A stretch of DNA of 64,000 bases from Pandoraea oxalativorans (GCF_000972785.3 NZ_CP011253.3:4526001-4590000), one strand, 5' to 3'. Shown: positions 53,600-62,977, counted from the stretch's first letter. The notes: generated by a model from the letters alone, not told the origin. Numbers and translations: made by a program.

Positions 53600-54690
53600 G
53601 CGCGTTCCCCGGCGTAGACGAGTGTGCGCTCGGCCGGTACGCGCAGCGGCACGCGCTCGCCGACGGCGTAGTCGCCCGGCAAACGCGCGTACAGCTGACC
53701 GAACGGCGACGCCACGCGCAGCAGCGAATCGCGACCGCCGTACTCCACCGTCTCGACCACGACTTCGAAGGCGTTGTCGTTGGCGGCCGGTGCGCGTTCG
53801 AAATCGTCGGGACGAATCGCCACGGAAACCCGCCCCTCGACCTTGCCACCGCTGGCCGGCGGCTCCATGAGCACGCCGTCGAACGACGCCCCGCCGCACG
53901 ACACGCGAGCATGCTCGCCCTGTGCCGACGTGATCGACACGTCGAGCACATTGCGATAGCCCATGAAGCGCGCCACGTGCAGATTGCGCGGGCGACCATA
54001 TACGTCGCGCGGGGCACCGATCTGCTGCACCACGCCCTCTTTCATCACGACGATGCGGTCGGCCATCGAGAGCGCTTCGTCCTGATCGTGCGTGACGTAA
54101 ATCGTCGCGCGGCCGAGCTTGCCGTGAATGCGGCGGATTTCGGCGCGCATCTCGATACGCAGCTTCGCATCGAGGTTCGACAGCGGTTCGTCCATGAGCA
54201 CCACCGGCGGCTCGATCACGATGGCGCGCGCAATCGCAACACGTTGCTGCTGACCGCCCGACAACTGCCCTGGCAACTTGCGCTCATGCCCGACGAGTTG
54301 CACGAGCTGCAACGCCTCGCGGGCGCGCTTCTCGATCTCGGCGCGCGGCACGCCGCGCATCCGAAGTCCGAAGCCCACGTTATCGAGCACGCTCATGTGC
54401 GGGAACAGCGCGTAGTTCTGGAACACCATGCCGAAGCCACGCTTCTCGCTGGGCAGCACGTCGATGCGCTCGTCGTCCAGCCAGATCGCGCCGCCCGTGA
54501 GCGGCGTGAGTCCGGCAATGCAGTTGAGCGCCGTCGACTTGCCGCAGCCCGAAGGCCCCAGCAGCGCGATGAACTCCCCGCGCTCGATGGTCAGATCGAG
54601 GCCGTTCAACGCGGCCACCGACTGCCCCTCGGCGTTGGTGAAGCTGCGCGCCACGTGGTCGAGGCGCAATTGCTGAAAGTTGTGCTTCAT
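53596..54690 (-). CDS. ABC ATPase of putative hexarate importer
   Basis: A 364-residue ATPase of the PotA/UgpC type. Walker A is GPSGCGKST (about 44-52), the Q-loop VFQNYALFPHMSV, the signature LSGGQQQR (about 143), Walker B VVLMDEPLSNLDAKLR and the switch His VTHDQDEAL. A C-terminal TOBE domain (about 280-360) is present. It is 10 nt after the binding protein gene and coupled to permease 1. Confidence 0.93.
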   Translation of the reverse strand: MKHNFQQLRLDHVARSFTNAEGQSVAALNGLDLTIERGEFIALLGPSGCGKSTALNCIAGLTPLTGGAIWLDDERIDVLPSEKRGFGMVFQNYALFPHMSVLDNVGFGLRMRGVPRAEIEKRAREALQLVQLVGHERKLPGQLSGGQQQRVAIARAIVIEPPVVLMDEPLSNLDAKLRIEMRAEIRRIHGKLGRATIYVTHDQDEALSMADRIVVMKEGVVQQIGAPRDVYGRPRNLHVARFMGYRNVLDVSITSAQGEHARVSCGGASFDGVLMEPPASGGKVEGRVSVAIRPDDFERAPAANDNAFEVVVETVEYGGRDSLLRVASPFGQLYARLPGDYAVGERVPLRVPAERTLVYAGERA

Positions 54691-54700
54691 GACGCAACCC

Positions 54701-55876
54701 TTATTTCGACTTCAGCGAACCGATTTCGGCATCCCACTTCTGGAATGCGGCCACCATCGCCGTCGCATCGAGCGGCACGGCGTGCGGGAAATCGGCGATG
54801 AGCTTCGCGTATTCCGGACGGCCGTACTTCGCGATCGTTTCCTGGCTCTTCGCCGGGGCGGCGGACAGCGGTACGTCCTTCACCGCCGGGCCCGGATAGA
54901 AGTAGCCGTCGTCATACGTGAGCGCCTGCTGGGCAGGTTCGAGCATGAAGTTGATCAGCTTGAGGATCACCTCCATCTTCTCTTTCGCCACGCCCTTGGG
55001 CACGACCATGTAATGCGCGTCGTTGACCCACGTGAACTTGTCGAACGACTGAATCCTGAACGTCGCGGGCACGATGCCCAGCGCGCGCGGATTGATGTCC
55101 CAGCCGGTGACGGTGAGCGTCATGTCGCGGCTGCCTTCGCCCAACTCCTTCATCACCGCCGACGTGCCGCCCGGGTAGTACGGAATGCACGAATCGAGTT
55201 CCTTCAGGAATGCCCACGTCTTGTCCCATCCCTTGATCGGGTCGTGCGGATCCTTGTCGCCGAGCAGATACGGCAGGCCCATCAGGAAGGTGCGGCCCGG
55301 GCCCGAGTTGGCCGGACGCGCGTAAATCAACTTGCCCGGATTTGCTTTGCACCAGGAGAGCAGTTCGGCAGGCGTCTTGGGCGGGTTCGTGACCTTGGCC
55401 GGGTTGTATTCGACGAGCGGCCCAGCCGGCATGAACGTGACGGTCAGGCCGTAGCCCTTTGACAGCTCCTGCATCGCGCGCACGTTCGGAGCGTACTTGT
55501 CGAGCACGCCCGGCAGCTTCGCGCTGTAGTCGGGCAGCAGACGTTGCCAGAGATTTTGCTGGATGCCAGCGGCGAGAGCGTCGGTCCCCGTCAGCACGAT
55601 ATCGATGTCCGAGCGACCGGCGGCCTGCATGGCCTTGATCTTGCCCGGCAGTTGCGGCGCGGGCGCATTCGTGAAGGTGATCCTGGAGACGAGATCCGGG
55701 TACTTGTCACGGAAAGCCTCGAAACCCTTTTGTGTGAGCGCGAGATTGCCGGCCACGTCGACGATGTTCAGCGCCACCGGTGCAGCGGCTGCCGTGCTTG
55801 CGATGCTTCCCAGAACGGCGGCACATGCCACCGCACCGAGCGTGCGTTGCCAGAATCCCCTGCGACTGAAGCTCAT
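54701..55876 (-). CDS. periplasmic binding protein of putative hexarate importer
   Basis: A 391-residue solute-binding protein of the SBP_bac_8/PotD class. SRRGFW at residues 4-9 before a hydrophobic run suggests a Tat or Tat-like signal, cleavage near ASTAAAA. The body carries IDIVLTGTDALAAGIQ, GWDINPRAL and WVNDAHYMVVPKGVAKE. First gene of the operon. The ligand is inferred from context (divergent gudD, shared operator) to be glucarate/galactarate or a related acid, and not from sequence. Confidence 0.85.
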   Translation of the reverse strand: MSFSRRGFWQRTLGAVACAAVLGSIASTAAAAPVALNIVDVAGNLALTQKGFEAFRDKYPDLVSRITFTNAPAPQLPGKIKAMQAAGRSDIDIVLTGTDALAAGIQQNLWQRLLPDYSAKLPGVLDKYAPNVRAMQELSKGYGLTVTFMPAGPLVEYNPAKVTNPPKTPAELLSWCKANPGKLIYARPANSGPGRTFLMGLPYLLGDKDPHDPIKGWDKTWAFLKELDSCIPYYPGGTSAVMKELGEGSRDMTLTVTGWDINPRALGIVPATFRIQSFDKFTWVNDAHYMVVPKGVAKEKMEVILKLINFMLEPAQQALTYDDGYFYPGPAVKDVPLSAAPAKSQETIAKYGRPEYAKLIADFPHAVPLDATAMVAAFQKWDAEIGSLKSK

Positions 55877-55903
55877 GCTGTCTCCTTTGGTTAAATTTCT
55901 CGT

Positions 55904-55920
55904 AAGTCATCATATGACTT
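55904..55920. promoter_or_regulatory. hexarate operator, perfect palindrome near importer promoter
   Basis: AAGTCAT-CAT-ATGACTT, 7-bp arms, 28 nt before the start of the binding protein gene. Same core GTCAT-N3-ATGAC as the site at 56095. Confidence 0.65.
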
Positions 55921-56094
55921 GAATATCCAATTTGCAATTGGGAGACATGCCCAAATACCTCAGAGGTTTCCCTTATAAATCGAGAAACCCTTGTCCTCAC
56001 AGGCTTTAAACGTCGATTTCATCAGGATGCCGAGCATTTCGTCAGGGGTTTCACCGATGGAGACACGGCCATTGCGTCACCTAAATTACGGCCA

Positions 56095-56107
56095 GTCATA
56101 CGATGAC
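56095..56107. promoter_or_regulatory. hexarate operator upstream of gudD
   Basis: GTCAT-ACG-ATGAC, a perfect 5-bp inverted repeat, 77 nt before the GTG of gudD. The rest of 55877-56183 holds no gene. Confidence 0.6.
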
Positions 56108-56183
56108 GTAAAAGTTTCACAAACCGCGAGATAAGCGTCACCAAAGACACCCCGTTCCTCGTGGAGACCAAGGAAAAGTTGCC

Positions 56184-57457
56184 GTGAAAATCCAGCGCAT
56201 CACGATCACCCCGATTGCCTTTCGCGACCCGCCGCTGCTCAACGCGGCGGTATTCACGAACCGTATGCCCTGCGCTCGATCATCGAAATCGAGACGGATA
56301 ACGGGCATGTCGGACTGGGCGAAACCTATGGCGACGCACCGGTCCTCGCCTTGCTCGAAAATGCACGCCCGCTGCTGATCGGCATGGATCCGTTCGACAC
56401 GAACGGGCTGCGCGAGCGAGTCGCGGCTGTGGTGCGTCAGGGCGTTCGTGGCGAGCGCGTGGAATACGAACTCGCACCGGGCACCGACCCGCGCAAGGAC
56501 ACTGAGAAGCTCTACTCCGCGTTCGAAGTCCCGTTTCTGGATTTGCAGGCGCGGCATCTGGGGATACCGCTCGTCGAACTGCTCGGCGGTGCGGTGCGTC
56601 AGGAAGTGCAGTACAGCGCGTACCTGTTCTTCAAGTACGCGCAACACATCGATTCGCCGTACGCGCCGGATAGCTGGGGCGAGACGTTGAACGCCGAGCA
56701 ACTCGTCGCTCAAGCGCGCTTCATGATCGACACGTACGGGTTCGGCAGCATAAAGCTCAAGGCCGGGGTGCTGGAACCGGCCGAAGAAGTGAAATGCCTG
56801 AAGGCCCTCAAGCGCGCCTTCCCGGACAAGCCGCTGCGCATCGATCCGAACGGCAACTGGTCGCTCCCGACCGCCATTGCGATGGGACGCGAACTGGCGG
56901 GCGATCTCGAATACTACGAAGATCCCACGCCCACGCTCGAGGGCATGGCGGAACTGCATCGTGCGACGGGCATGCCGCTCGCCACGAACATGGTCGTCAC
57001 CGACCTGCGGCAGTTCCGCGAGAACGTGCGCCTGAACGGCGCGCAGATCATCCTCTCCGATCACCACTACTGGGGCGGACTGCGCGACACGCAATTGCTC
57101 GCGCGCATGTGCGAGACGTTCGACATCGGTCTGTCGATGCACTCGAACTCGCACCTCGGCATCAGCCTCATGGCGATGACGCATCTGGCGGCGAGCGTGC
57201 CGCGTCTGTCCTACGCCTGCGATACGCACTACCCGTGGCAGGAAGCCGACGAGGAAGTCGTGCGCGGCGGCAAGATCGCGATTCGTAATGGTGCGGTCGC
57301 CGTCACGAAGGCTCCCGGACTCGGACTCGACATCGATCAGGACCAACTGGCGAAGCTCCACGAGCAATACCTGCGCTGCGGCCTGCGCACGCGCAACGAC
57401 GCGGTGCAGATGCGCAAATACCGCCCCGACTGGAGCGGCAAGGCACCGCGTTTTTAA
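56184..57457 (+). pseudogene. gudD: glucarate dehydratase with 1-nt frameshift near its start
   Basis: The gene starts at GTG 56184 (AAGGA upstream) and reads VKIQRITITPIAFRDPPLLN, then the frame breaks. Adding one G after position 56250 restores AAGIHEPYALRSIIEI and a 425-residue enolase-superfamily enzyme. The body is intact: KLKAG (catalytic Lys motif), RIDPNGNW, YYEDPTP, SDHHYWGG and SMHSNSHLGI (catalytic His). It converts D-glucarate to the substrate of KdgD. Either a true mutation or an assembly error. An internal ATG at 56351 would give a 368-residue protein lacking part of the capping domain. Confidence 0.88.
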
Positions 57458-57579
57458 GCGTTTGTGCACGCCCACGTCCACCCGACAGAACACCACGGCA
57501 GCACCACAAAAGCAGCACCCGCAACACACAAAAACGAAGTACGCGAAGTCCAAGAAAACACATCACAAGAGGAGAAGTC

Positions 57580-58752
57580 GTGAGACATTCGAAACTGTTT
57601 GCCGGGCTCGTATTGGCCGGTCTCGCCGCCAGCGCAATCCCGGCGTTCGCACAGTCGAACGTGACGCTGTACGGGATCGTCGACGATGCACTGACCTACA
57701 GCAGCAACCAGAACGGCAAGTCGAACACCTATCTGCGCAACGGCAACCTCGCGGGTAGCCGCTGGGGCTTGCGCGGCACGGAAGATCTGGGCGGGGGCAC
57801 CAGCGCACTCTTCCAGCTGGAAAACGGCTTTGACGTGAACAACGGCGCATTCAGTTCGTCGGGCGTGATGTTCAACCGTCAGGCCTTCGTCGGTGTGAAG
57901 AACGCGCAGGCCGGCACGCTCACCATCGGCCGTCAGTACTCACCGTACTACCTGATGGTCGGCACGATCGGTCCCGTCGCGTACGTCACGGGCGCGACCG
58001 GCGCGCACCCGGGCGATATCGACGGCCTCGACACGACCATCCGCATCAACAACTCGGTGACGTACACGTCGCCGGTTCTGTGGGGCGTGACGGCCAGCGT
58101 TCAGTACGGCTTCGGCGGTCAGGCCGGTGCGATGGGCAAGGGCAACACGTTCTCCGGTGCGTTGCGTTACGACGGCGGTCCGCTGTCGTTGGCGGCGGGC
58201 TACTTGCGTCTAAACAACATCGGCGGGGGCACGACGTGGAACGGCGCGTCCACCGGTGTGCCGGGCACGTCGGCCGTCAATCAGGGCTATGTCACCGCCG
58301 ACTCGCTGCAACACATTGCAGTGGCGGGTATTTACACGCTCGGCAGCCTGACGCTGGGTGCGAGCTACAGTAACGTGCAGTACAAGCCGGGCGCAGCATC
58401 GCTCTTCCACGACAGCGCGATCTTCAACACGGCGGGCGTGCATGCGTCGTGGATCGTCGCACCGCAGTGGCGTCTGGCGGCGGCGTACAGCTACACCGCC
58501 GCGTCGAAGGCGAACGGCATCACCGACGCCGCGACCTACCATCAGGTGTCGCTCGCGCAGGTGTACTCGCTCTCGAAGCGCACGTCGCTGTATGCGCTCG
58601 AAGCGTGGCAACACGCCAACGGCAAGTCGATCTCGGCGAACGGCGTGAGCATCATCAACGCAGGTCCGGTCGTGGGCGACTCGCAGAACAGCACGCCGTC
58701 GGCGACGAGTTCGCAGTTCGTCGGCATGCTCGGCATCCGCGTCGATTTCTGA
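57580..58752 (+). CDS. outer membrane porin, Porin_4 type
   Basis: A 390-residue general porin. The Sec signal ends AIPAFAQS (about residue 25). It begins SNVTLYGIVDDALTYSSN, contains GSRWGLRGTEDLGGGTSALFQLENGFD (near 60), FVGVKNAQAGTLTIGRQYSP (the eyelet loop start) and ends with the terminal Phe strand FVGMLGIRVDF. GTG 57580 follows AGGAGAAG. Its place after gudD suggests it admits hexarates across the outer membrane. Confidence 0.93.
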   Translation: MRHSKLFAGLVLAGLAASAIPAFAQSNVTLYGIVDDALTYSSNQNGKSNTYLRNGNLAGSRWGLRGTEDLGGGTSALFQLENGFDVNNGAFSSSGVMFNRQAFVGVKNAQAGTLTIGRQYSPYYLMVGTIGPVAYVTGATGAHPGDIDGLDTTIRINNSVTYTSPVLWGVTASVQYGFGGQAGAMGKGNTFSGALRYDGGPLSLAAGYLRLNNIGGGTTWNGASTGVPGTSAVNQGYVTADSLQHIAVAGIYTLGSLTLGASYSNVQYKPGAASLFHDSAIFNTAGVHASWIVAPQWRLAAAYSYTAASKANGITDAATYHQVSLAQVYSLSKRTSLYALEAWQHANGKSISANGVSIINAGPVVGDSQNSTPSATSSQFVGMLGIRVDF

Positions 58753-58912
58753 TGCGCGTTCCTAAGGTGTAACGCCGTTCGGGCCGACGCTGTGCGCGTG
58801 CCGGTCCGGAGGGCAGCAAGTGCTGGAGAGTGGTCGCGAGAAGTCGCACAACGCAGTCTTTTCGGCCGTCAGTGCCCGGTAGCGTCTGGGCTGTGGCATT
58901 GGCGGTCGATTC

Positions 58913-58946
58913 TTATCGGTTGTCGTATGTATGCGACGGTCGATAA
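58913..58946. promoter_or_regulatory. 34-bp imperfect palindrome upstream of FadR-type regulator
   Basis: TTATCG...GTCG (58913-58925) mirrors CGAC...CGATAA (58934-58946), 10 of 13 positions matching, about 56 nt before the regulator start. A plausible autoregulatory site. Confidence 0.4.
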
Positions 58947-59001
58947 GGTAAACTGGGGGCGTTTTTGCCATTCATCGTCACCCACAATTCCAACCGACGC
59001 C

Positions 59002-59754
59002 ATGTCCATGACCAGCCCGTTGCCCGCACGTCCTCGCCGCAAGTCTCGCAGCCTCACGGAGGAGGTGGTGAGTGCCTTGTCCGAGCAGATTCGCGCCGGT
59101 ACGTTCCGTCCGGGCGACAAGCTGCCGACCGAGTCGGCGATCATGGAAAGTCTGGGGGTGAGCCGCACGGTGGTGCGCGAAGCGATTTCGCGGCTGCAGG
59201 CGGCACAACTGGTGGAGACGCGTCACGGCATCGGCACCTTCGTGCTCGAAGCCCCGCGTGAGAATGCGTTGCAGGTCGACACGAACAGCATTCTGACGAT
59301 GCTCGACGTGATGGCGATTCTGGAGCTGCGCATCTCGCTCGAGACGGAAGCGGCAGGTCTGGCGGCGAACCGTCGCACGGACGCGCAACTCAAGGCCATG
59401 CGTCAGGCGCTGGACGACTTCGAGATGCACGTGCGCCAGCGCACCGGCAACGCCGTGACGGCCGACGTCGCCTTCCACCTGCAAGTGGCGAGCGCGACCG
59501 GCAACCGCTATTTCCACGACATCCTCGAACAACTCGGCAACACGATCATTCCGCGTACGCGCGTGAACTCGGCAGCGCTTGCCGACGACGATCAGGTGTC
59601 GTATCTCAATCGCGTGAATCGCGAACACGAGGACATCTACAACGCGATTTCGCGACGCGACCCGGAAGCCGCACGCGCCGCCATGCGCACGCACCTCACG
59701 AACAGCCGCGAGCGTCTGCGCCGCGCGCAAGAGTCGGCGGGCACGCAGAACTAA
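59002..59754 (+). CDS. GntR/FadR-family regulator (FCD domain)
   Basis: A 250-residue regulator. The winged helix (about 15-75) has EEVVSALSEQIRAGTFRPGDKLPTESAIMESLGVSRTVVREAISRL. The FCD effector domain (about 100-235) has the metal/ligand residues LELRISLETEAAGLAA, DVAFHLQVASATGNRYF and NREHEDIYNAI. Such proteins usually sense sugar acids. Its position beside the hexarate genes makes it the likely regulator of the GTCAT-N3-ATGAC sites. Starts at 59002 or 59008. Confidence 0.9.
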   Translation: MSMTSPLPARPRRKSRSLTEEVVSALSEQIRAGTFRPGDKLPTESAIMESLGVSRTVVREAISRLQAAQLVETRHGIGTFVLEAPRENALQVDTNSILTMLDVMAILELRISLETEAAGLAANRRTDAQLKAMRQALDDFEMHVRQRTGNAVTADVAFHLQVASATGNRYFHDILEQLGNTIIPRTRVNSAALADDDQVSYLNRVNREHEDIYNAISRRDPEAARAAMRTHLTNSRERLRRAQESAGTQN

Positions 59755-60008
59755 GCGCTATTGCGCAGGACCGGCACACCGGTCGTCAATAGAGGTCGCC
59801 GCGCACCGCGCGGTAGTACCCCGCATCGATCTCGCTGGCGCGGGCAGGGTCCATCCCGGTGAGCGCCGCCTTCATATCTCCCATCGACGGTACGACATCC
59901 TCAGCCGTTCGAATGAGTGTCGCTGTCACACGGCGCGAAGTACGATAGCGTCGGCTTGTCAGTCCACCTGGCGCATCCCACGTAACCGTCCTCACGATCG
60001 TCCCTCAC
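59755..60008. other. spacer with doubtful minus-strand ORF
   Basis: A 69-codon minus ORF (59786-59995) ending DAGYYRAVRGDLY has no ribosome site and no family I recognise. Otherwise a divergent/tandem spacer. Confidence 0.3.
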
Positions 60009-60965
60009 ATGACACGCTTCGCTGCATGCGCGCTCAAGCGCACCGGTTCGCTCTGCGCCACGGCGCTGACTGCTCTGCTCGTCTCGATGCCGACGTCGTT
60101 CGCGGCGATGGGCGACTCCCCCGCATCGCCTACGAGCGCCACTGCGTCGCAGACGGACGTCAAGCCCGAAATCGTGGGCATCGTCGTGCCCGGGGCGAGT
60201 ACCTTCGGTGGCGACATCGCCATGCATACGGAAGTCTACAAACCGGCGGGCAACGGCCCGTTCCCCGTGCTGATCTTCGAGCACGGACGTTCGGGGGATC
60301 CGCTGGTTCGCGCGAAGCTCGATGCGCCGATTCTCAAGGGTCACGTGCGGTTCTGGCTGGCGCGGGGATTCGCCATCGTCGCACCGATTCGCGTCGGGTA
60401 TGGTCTGACGGGCGGGCCGGATCGCGAGAACTCCGGTTCGTCGTTCAAGAACGGGCAATGCGTGCGACGTCCCGACTTCGGGAAGCTCGCGAAGGTCACG
60501 GCCGAAGCGAACCTCGCGGCGTTGAAGTGGGTGCAGGCGCAGCCCTGGGCGGACACGAATCGTGTGGTGCTGGAGGGCCGCTCGGTCGGCGGCTTCACGA
60601 CCGTCTCCACGGCAGCGACGAATCCGCCGGGCGTCGTCGGTTACATCAACTTCTCCGGCGGCGCAGGCGGCTCACCGGAGTTGTCACCGCAACACAGCTG
60701 CGATCCCGAGCAGATGGAAACGGTCTACGGCGACTTCGGCAAGACGACGAAAATCCCGGGGCTCTGGCTGTACGCGCACAACGACCAGTACTGGGGACCG
60801 GACGCGCCGAAACAATGGTTCGACGCCTTCGCCGCGTCGGGCAGTCCGGCGAAGTTCGTCCACACGGAGGATGTCGTCGGGCACGACGGTCACATGCTGC
60901 TCACTTACGGCGGCAAGATGTGGTCGGAGCCGGTGAACGAATTCCTCAAACAGATCGGGTTCTGA
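60009..60965 (+). CDS. secreted alpha/beta hydrolase, dienelactone hydrolase-like
   Basis: A 318-residue hydrolase with a signal peptide (to about SFAAMG, residue 35). The nucleophile elbow is GRSVGG (about 192-197), the acid is likely in HNDQYWGPD (near 258) and the base His in VGHDGHMLLTYGG (near 289). FEHGRSGDP provides the oxyanion turn. Probably an esterase or peptidase-like enzyme of the periplasm. Substrate unknown. Confidence 0.82.
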   Translation: MTRFAACALKRTGSLCATALTALLVSMPTSFAAMGDSPASPTSATASQTDVKPEIVGIVVPGASTFGGDIAMHTEVYKPAGNGPFPVLIFEHGRSGDPLVRAKLDAPILKGHVRFWLARGFAIVAPIRVGYGLTGGPDRENSGSSFKNGQCVRRPDFGKLAKVTAEANLAALKWVQAQPWADTNRVVLEGRSVGGFTTVSTAATNPPGVVGYINFSGGAGGSPELSPQHSCDPEQMETVYGDFGKTTKIPGLWLYAHNDQYWGPDAPKQWFDAFAASGSPAKFVHTEDVVGHDGHMLLTYGGKMWSEPVNEFLKQIGF

Positions 60966-60987
60966 GCTTCGCGCAGACGGGTTTTCG

Positions 60988-61320
60988 TTACGTCGTTGCC
61001 GGTGCGGCAAGCACGTGCGGCAGTTTCCCGTCGCCATAAGTGCGCAGCACTTGCGAGATGACGACCTGATAGCCGTTGAGCCAGTTCGCCTGCGCCGCCT
61101 TGGCTTCCAGATGCGCAGGATGCCGAATCAATTGATCGAGCGCTTCGAGCGACGCCCAGTAGTACACGTTCGAGACCTGCCCCGTGGTCGGGTTCTCCCA
61201 CGCCTCCTCGCCGAGATAGCCCGGAATGCTGCGTGCTGCTTGCGCGATGGTCTGGTCGAGACGGTGAAACGCGTCGTCGAACGACTTCGCGGCGAAGATA
61301 AACGTGGAGGCGTAGGTCAT
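60988..61320 (-). CDS. antibiotic biosynthesis monooxygenase-fold protein
   Basis: A 110-residue ferredoxin-like barrel of the ABM/DUF family. IPGYLGEEAWENPTTGQVSNVYYWASLEALDQLIRHPAHLEAKA is the diagnostic centre with the haem- or substrate-facing His. Related to HmoB/YgiN-like proteins. Role here unknown. Small and convergent with the hydrolase gene. Confidence 0.85.
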   Translation of the reverse strand: MTYASTFIFAAKSFDDAFHRLDQTIAQAARSIPGYLGEEAWENPTTGQVSNVYYWASLEALDQLIRHPAHLEAKAAQANWLNGYQVVISQVLRTYGDGKLPHVLAAPATT

Positions 61321-61449
61321 AGCGTGCGGCGGTAAGAGGCGGTACCCGGCAGGCGGGGCGGCCGCAGTTGTTCAGGCGACGTGATTCTCAAGCATTCCCG
61401 GCGCAGTGTCCATAACGCACCGAGTCCCCCATGCGAAGGTGCACTCACA

Positions 61450-62418
61450 TCAATCGCTGCGAAGCTCCTTCACGGTGCGACCGAGCTTGCGTCTGAGCAG
61501 GTTGCGCAGCGTGGAGGCATCCGCATAGCCGACCTCTGTCGCGACGGTGTCGAGATCGCAACCGTTCGACACCAGTTGTCTCGCTCGCTGAATGCGCAGA
61601 TCCTGGAAGAACGCCAGCGGCGACTTGCCGAGCACCTGCTCCATACGACGTTGCAACGTTCGCACATGCACATGCAATGCCTGCGCGGCACTCTCCAGCG
61701 AGAAGCCCTGCGACATATGTTCGCGCGCCCATCGCTCGAAGCGTTCGACGAGTGGATCGGCGTGCGCGAGAAAGTCCGGGATGATGTACTGCGCCTGCGA
61801 CGAGCGGTTGTCGATCAGCAGGAATCGCGCGACGTGCGACGCCAGCTCGGGGCTGGCCTGCCGTACGAACCAGAGCGCGAGGTCGAGGTGCCCCATCGCC
61901 GCACCGGCCGTCACCCGCCCGTTCGACTCCACGACCATTCGCGAATCGCTCAGCTTCACCGTCGGATATCGCTCGCGAAACAGCGGTGCGAGCGACCATG
62001 TCGTCGTCGCTTCCTCGCCGTCGAGCAAGCCGCTGTCGGCCACCACGAACGTGCCGATACAGGCTGCCGCGATGCCGATGCCCCGCTCGTGCCAAGTGCG
62101 CAGATAGGACTTGGCATCTTCCACGTCGCGCCTCGCTAGCGCCGGTACGAGGACGTCCGGCAGCTTGGCGTTCAGCGCCGGCACGACCACCCAGTCGGGC
62201 AATTGCGTCGAGTGCTCGACGTCGCGCGCCGGTTCGACGGCCATCGTCATCCCCTGTGCAGTCTTGATGCGCGACTTCGTGCCGACGACAGTCACGTCAA
62301 ACGGCGCCACATCGGCCCCGCGCAGCATGGCGAGTTCGTTGGCCGTGCAGAGTGTGTCGAGGATGGCCGTGAGGCCGGTATCGAACGCACCATCCAGCGC
62401 AAAAACGCAAATCCTCAT
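61450..62418 (-). CDS. GlxA-type AraC-family regulator
   Basis: A 322-residue regulator. The N-terminal DJ-1/PfpI-like domain (about 1-185) has the GIAAACIGTFVVADSGLLDGEEATTTW elbow with Cys. The C-terminal AraC domain (about 220-320) has two helix-turn-helix units (MSQGFSLESAAQALHVHVRTLQRRMEQVLG; VSNGCDLDTVATEVGYADASTLRNLLRR). It starts directly beside a perfect palindrome that it shares with the divergent MAPEG gene. Confidence 0.93.
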   Translation of the reverse strand: MRICVFALDGAFDTGLTAILDTLCTANELAMLRGADVAPFDVTVVGTKSRIKTAQGMTMAVEPARDVEHSTQLPDWVVVPALNAKLPDVLVPALARRDVEDAKSYLRTWHERGIGIAAACIGTFVVADSGLLDGEEATTTWSLAPLFRERYPTVKLSDSRMVVESNGRVTAGAAMGHLDLALWFVRQASPELASHVARFLLIDNRSSQAQYIIPDFLAHADPLVERFERWAREHMSQGFSLESAAQALHVHVRTLQRRMEQVLGKSPLAFFQDLRIQRARQLVSNGCDLDTVATEVGYADASTLRNLLRRKLGRTVKELRSD

Positions 62419-62451
62419 GTCGCAAATGACTTTAATATTGTCATTTGCGAC
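62419..62451. promoter_or_regulatory. perfect 12-bp inverted repeat between glxA-type and MAPEG genes
   Basis: GTCGCAAATGAC (62419-62430) and GTCATTTGCGAC (62440-62451) with a 9-nt AT spacer. It abuts the regulator's start codon, so binding there would block its translation start region and transcription. Confidence 0.75.
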
Positions 62452-62518
62452 TATATTCCTGTCGTCCCCGGATGTCTAGAATTGCCTCATATTCAATGAC
62501 TTCCAATAAGGGGACACC

Positions 62519-62944
62519 GTGAAGCTCACAGCGGAACTGTATTACCTCACCCTCGTGGCATTGCTGACGGCGGCCATGTGGATTCCCTACATTCTGGCCG
62601 GGATCGTACTGCGCGAACCGATGCGCGCGATGGCCAATCCGGTGCCGGAAGTTGCCGGACAGACGTCCGAGGCAGCGCCGCCCGCATGGATGCAACGCGC
62701 CAAACGAGCGCACGCCAACGCAGTGGAAAACCTCGCTGTCTTTGCGCCGCTCGTATTAATTGCCGCACTGGCCGGAATTTCGACGCCCGCCACGGTTTTC
62801 GCCGCCAAGCTGTATCTGATCGCACGCATCGTGCATTACGTCGTTTATGTCGCCGGTATTCCGGTCGTGCGCACGCTCGCCTTTCTTGTTGGATTCGGTG
62901 CGACGGTATCGATCGCAACGGCGATTCTCGGGCACGCGGTTTAA
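62519..62944 (+). CDS. MAPEG-family membrane protein
   Basis: A 141-residue four-helix membrane protein of the MAPEG family (microsomal glutathione transferase-like). RAKRAHANAVENLAVFAPLVLIAAL is the conserved helix 2 with the Arg, Asn and Glu residues. GTG 62519 is the likely start. Probably regulated by the divergent GlxA-type protein. Confidence 0.88.
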   Translation: MKLTAELYYLTLVALLTAAMWIPYILAGIVLREPMRAMANPVPEVAGQTSEAAPPAWMQRAKRAHANAVENLAVFAPLVLIAALAGISTPATVFAAKLYLIARIVHYVVYVAGIPVVRTLAFLVGFGATVSIATAILGHAV

Positions 62945-62977
62945 ATCAGCCTTACGGCATCGGCAAGGGAAACGCTC

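Noticed and set aside
59786..59995. 69-codon minus ORF after the FadR-type gene
   Set aside because: No ribosome site and no recognisable family; left as a doubtful ORF in the spacer entry.
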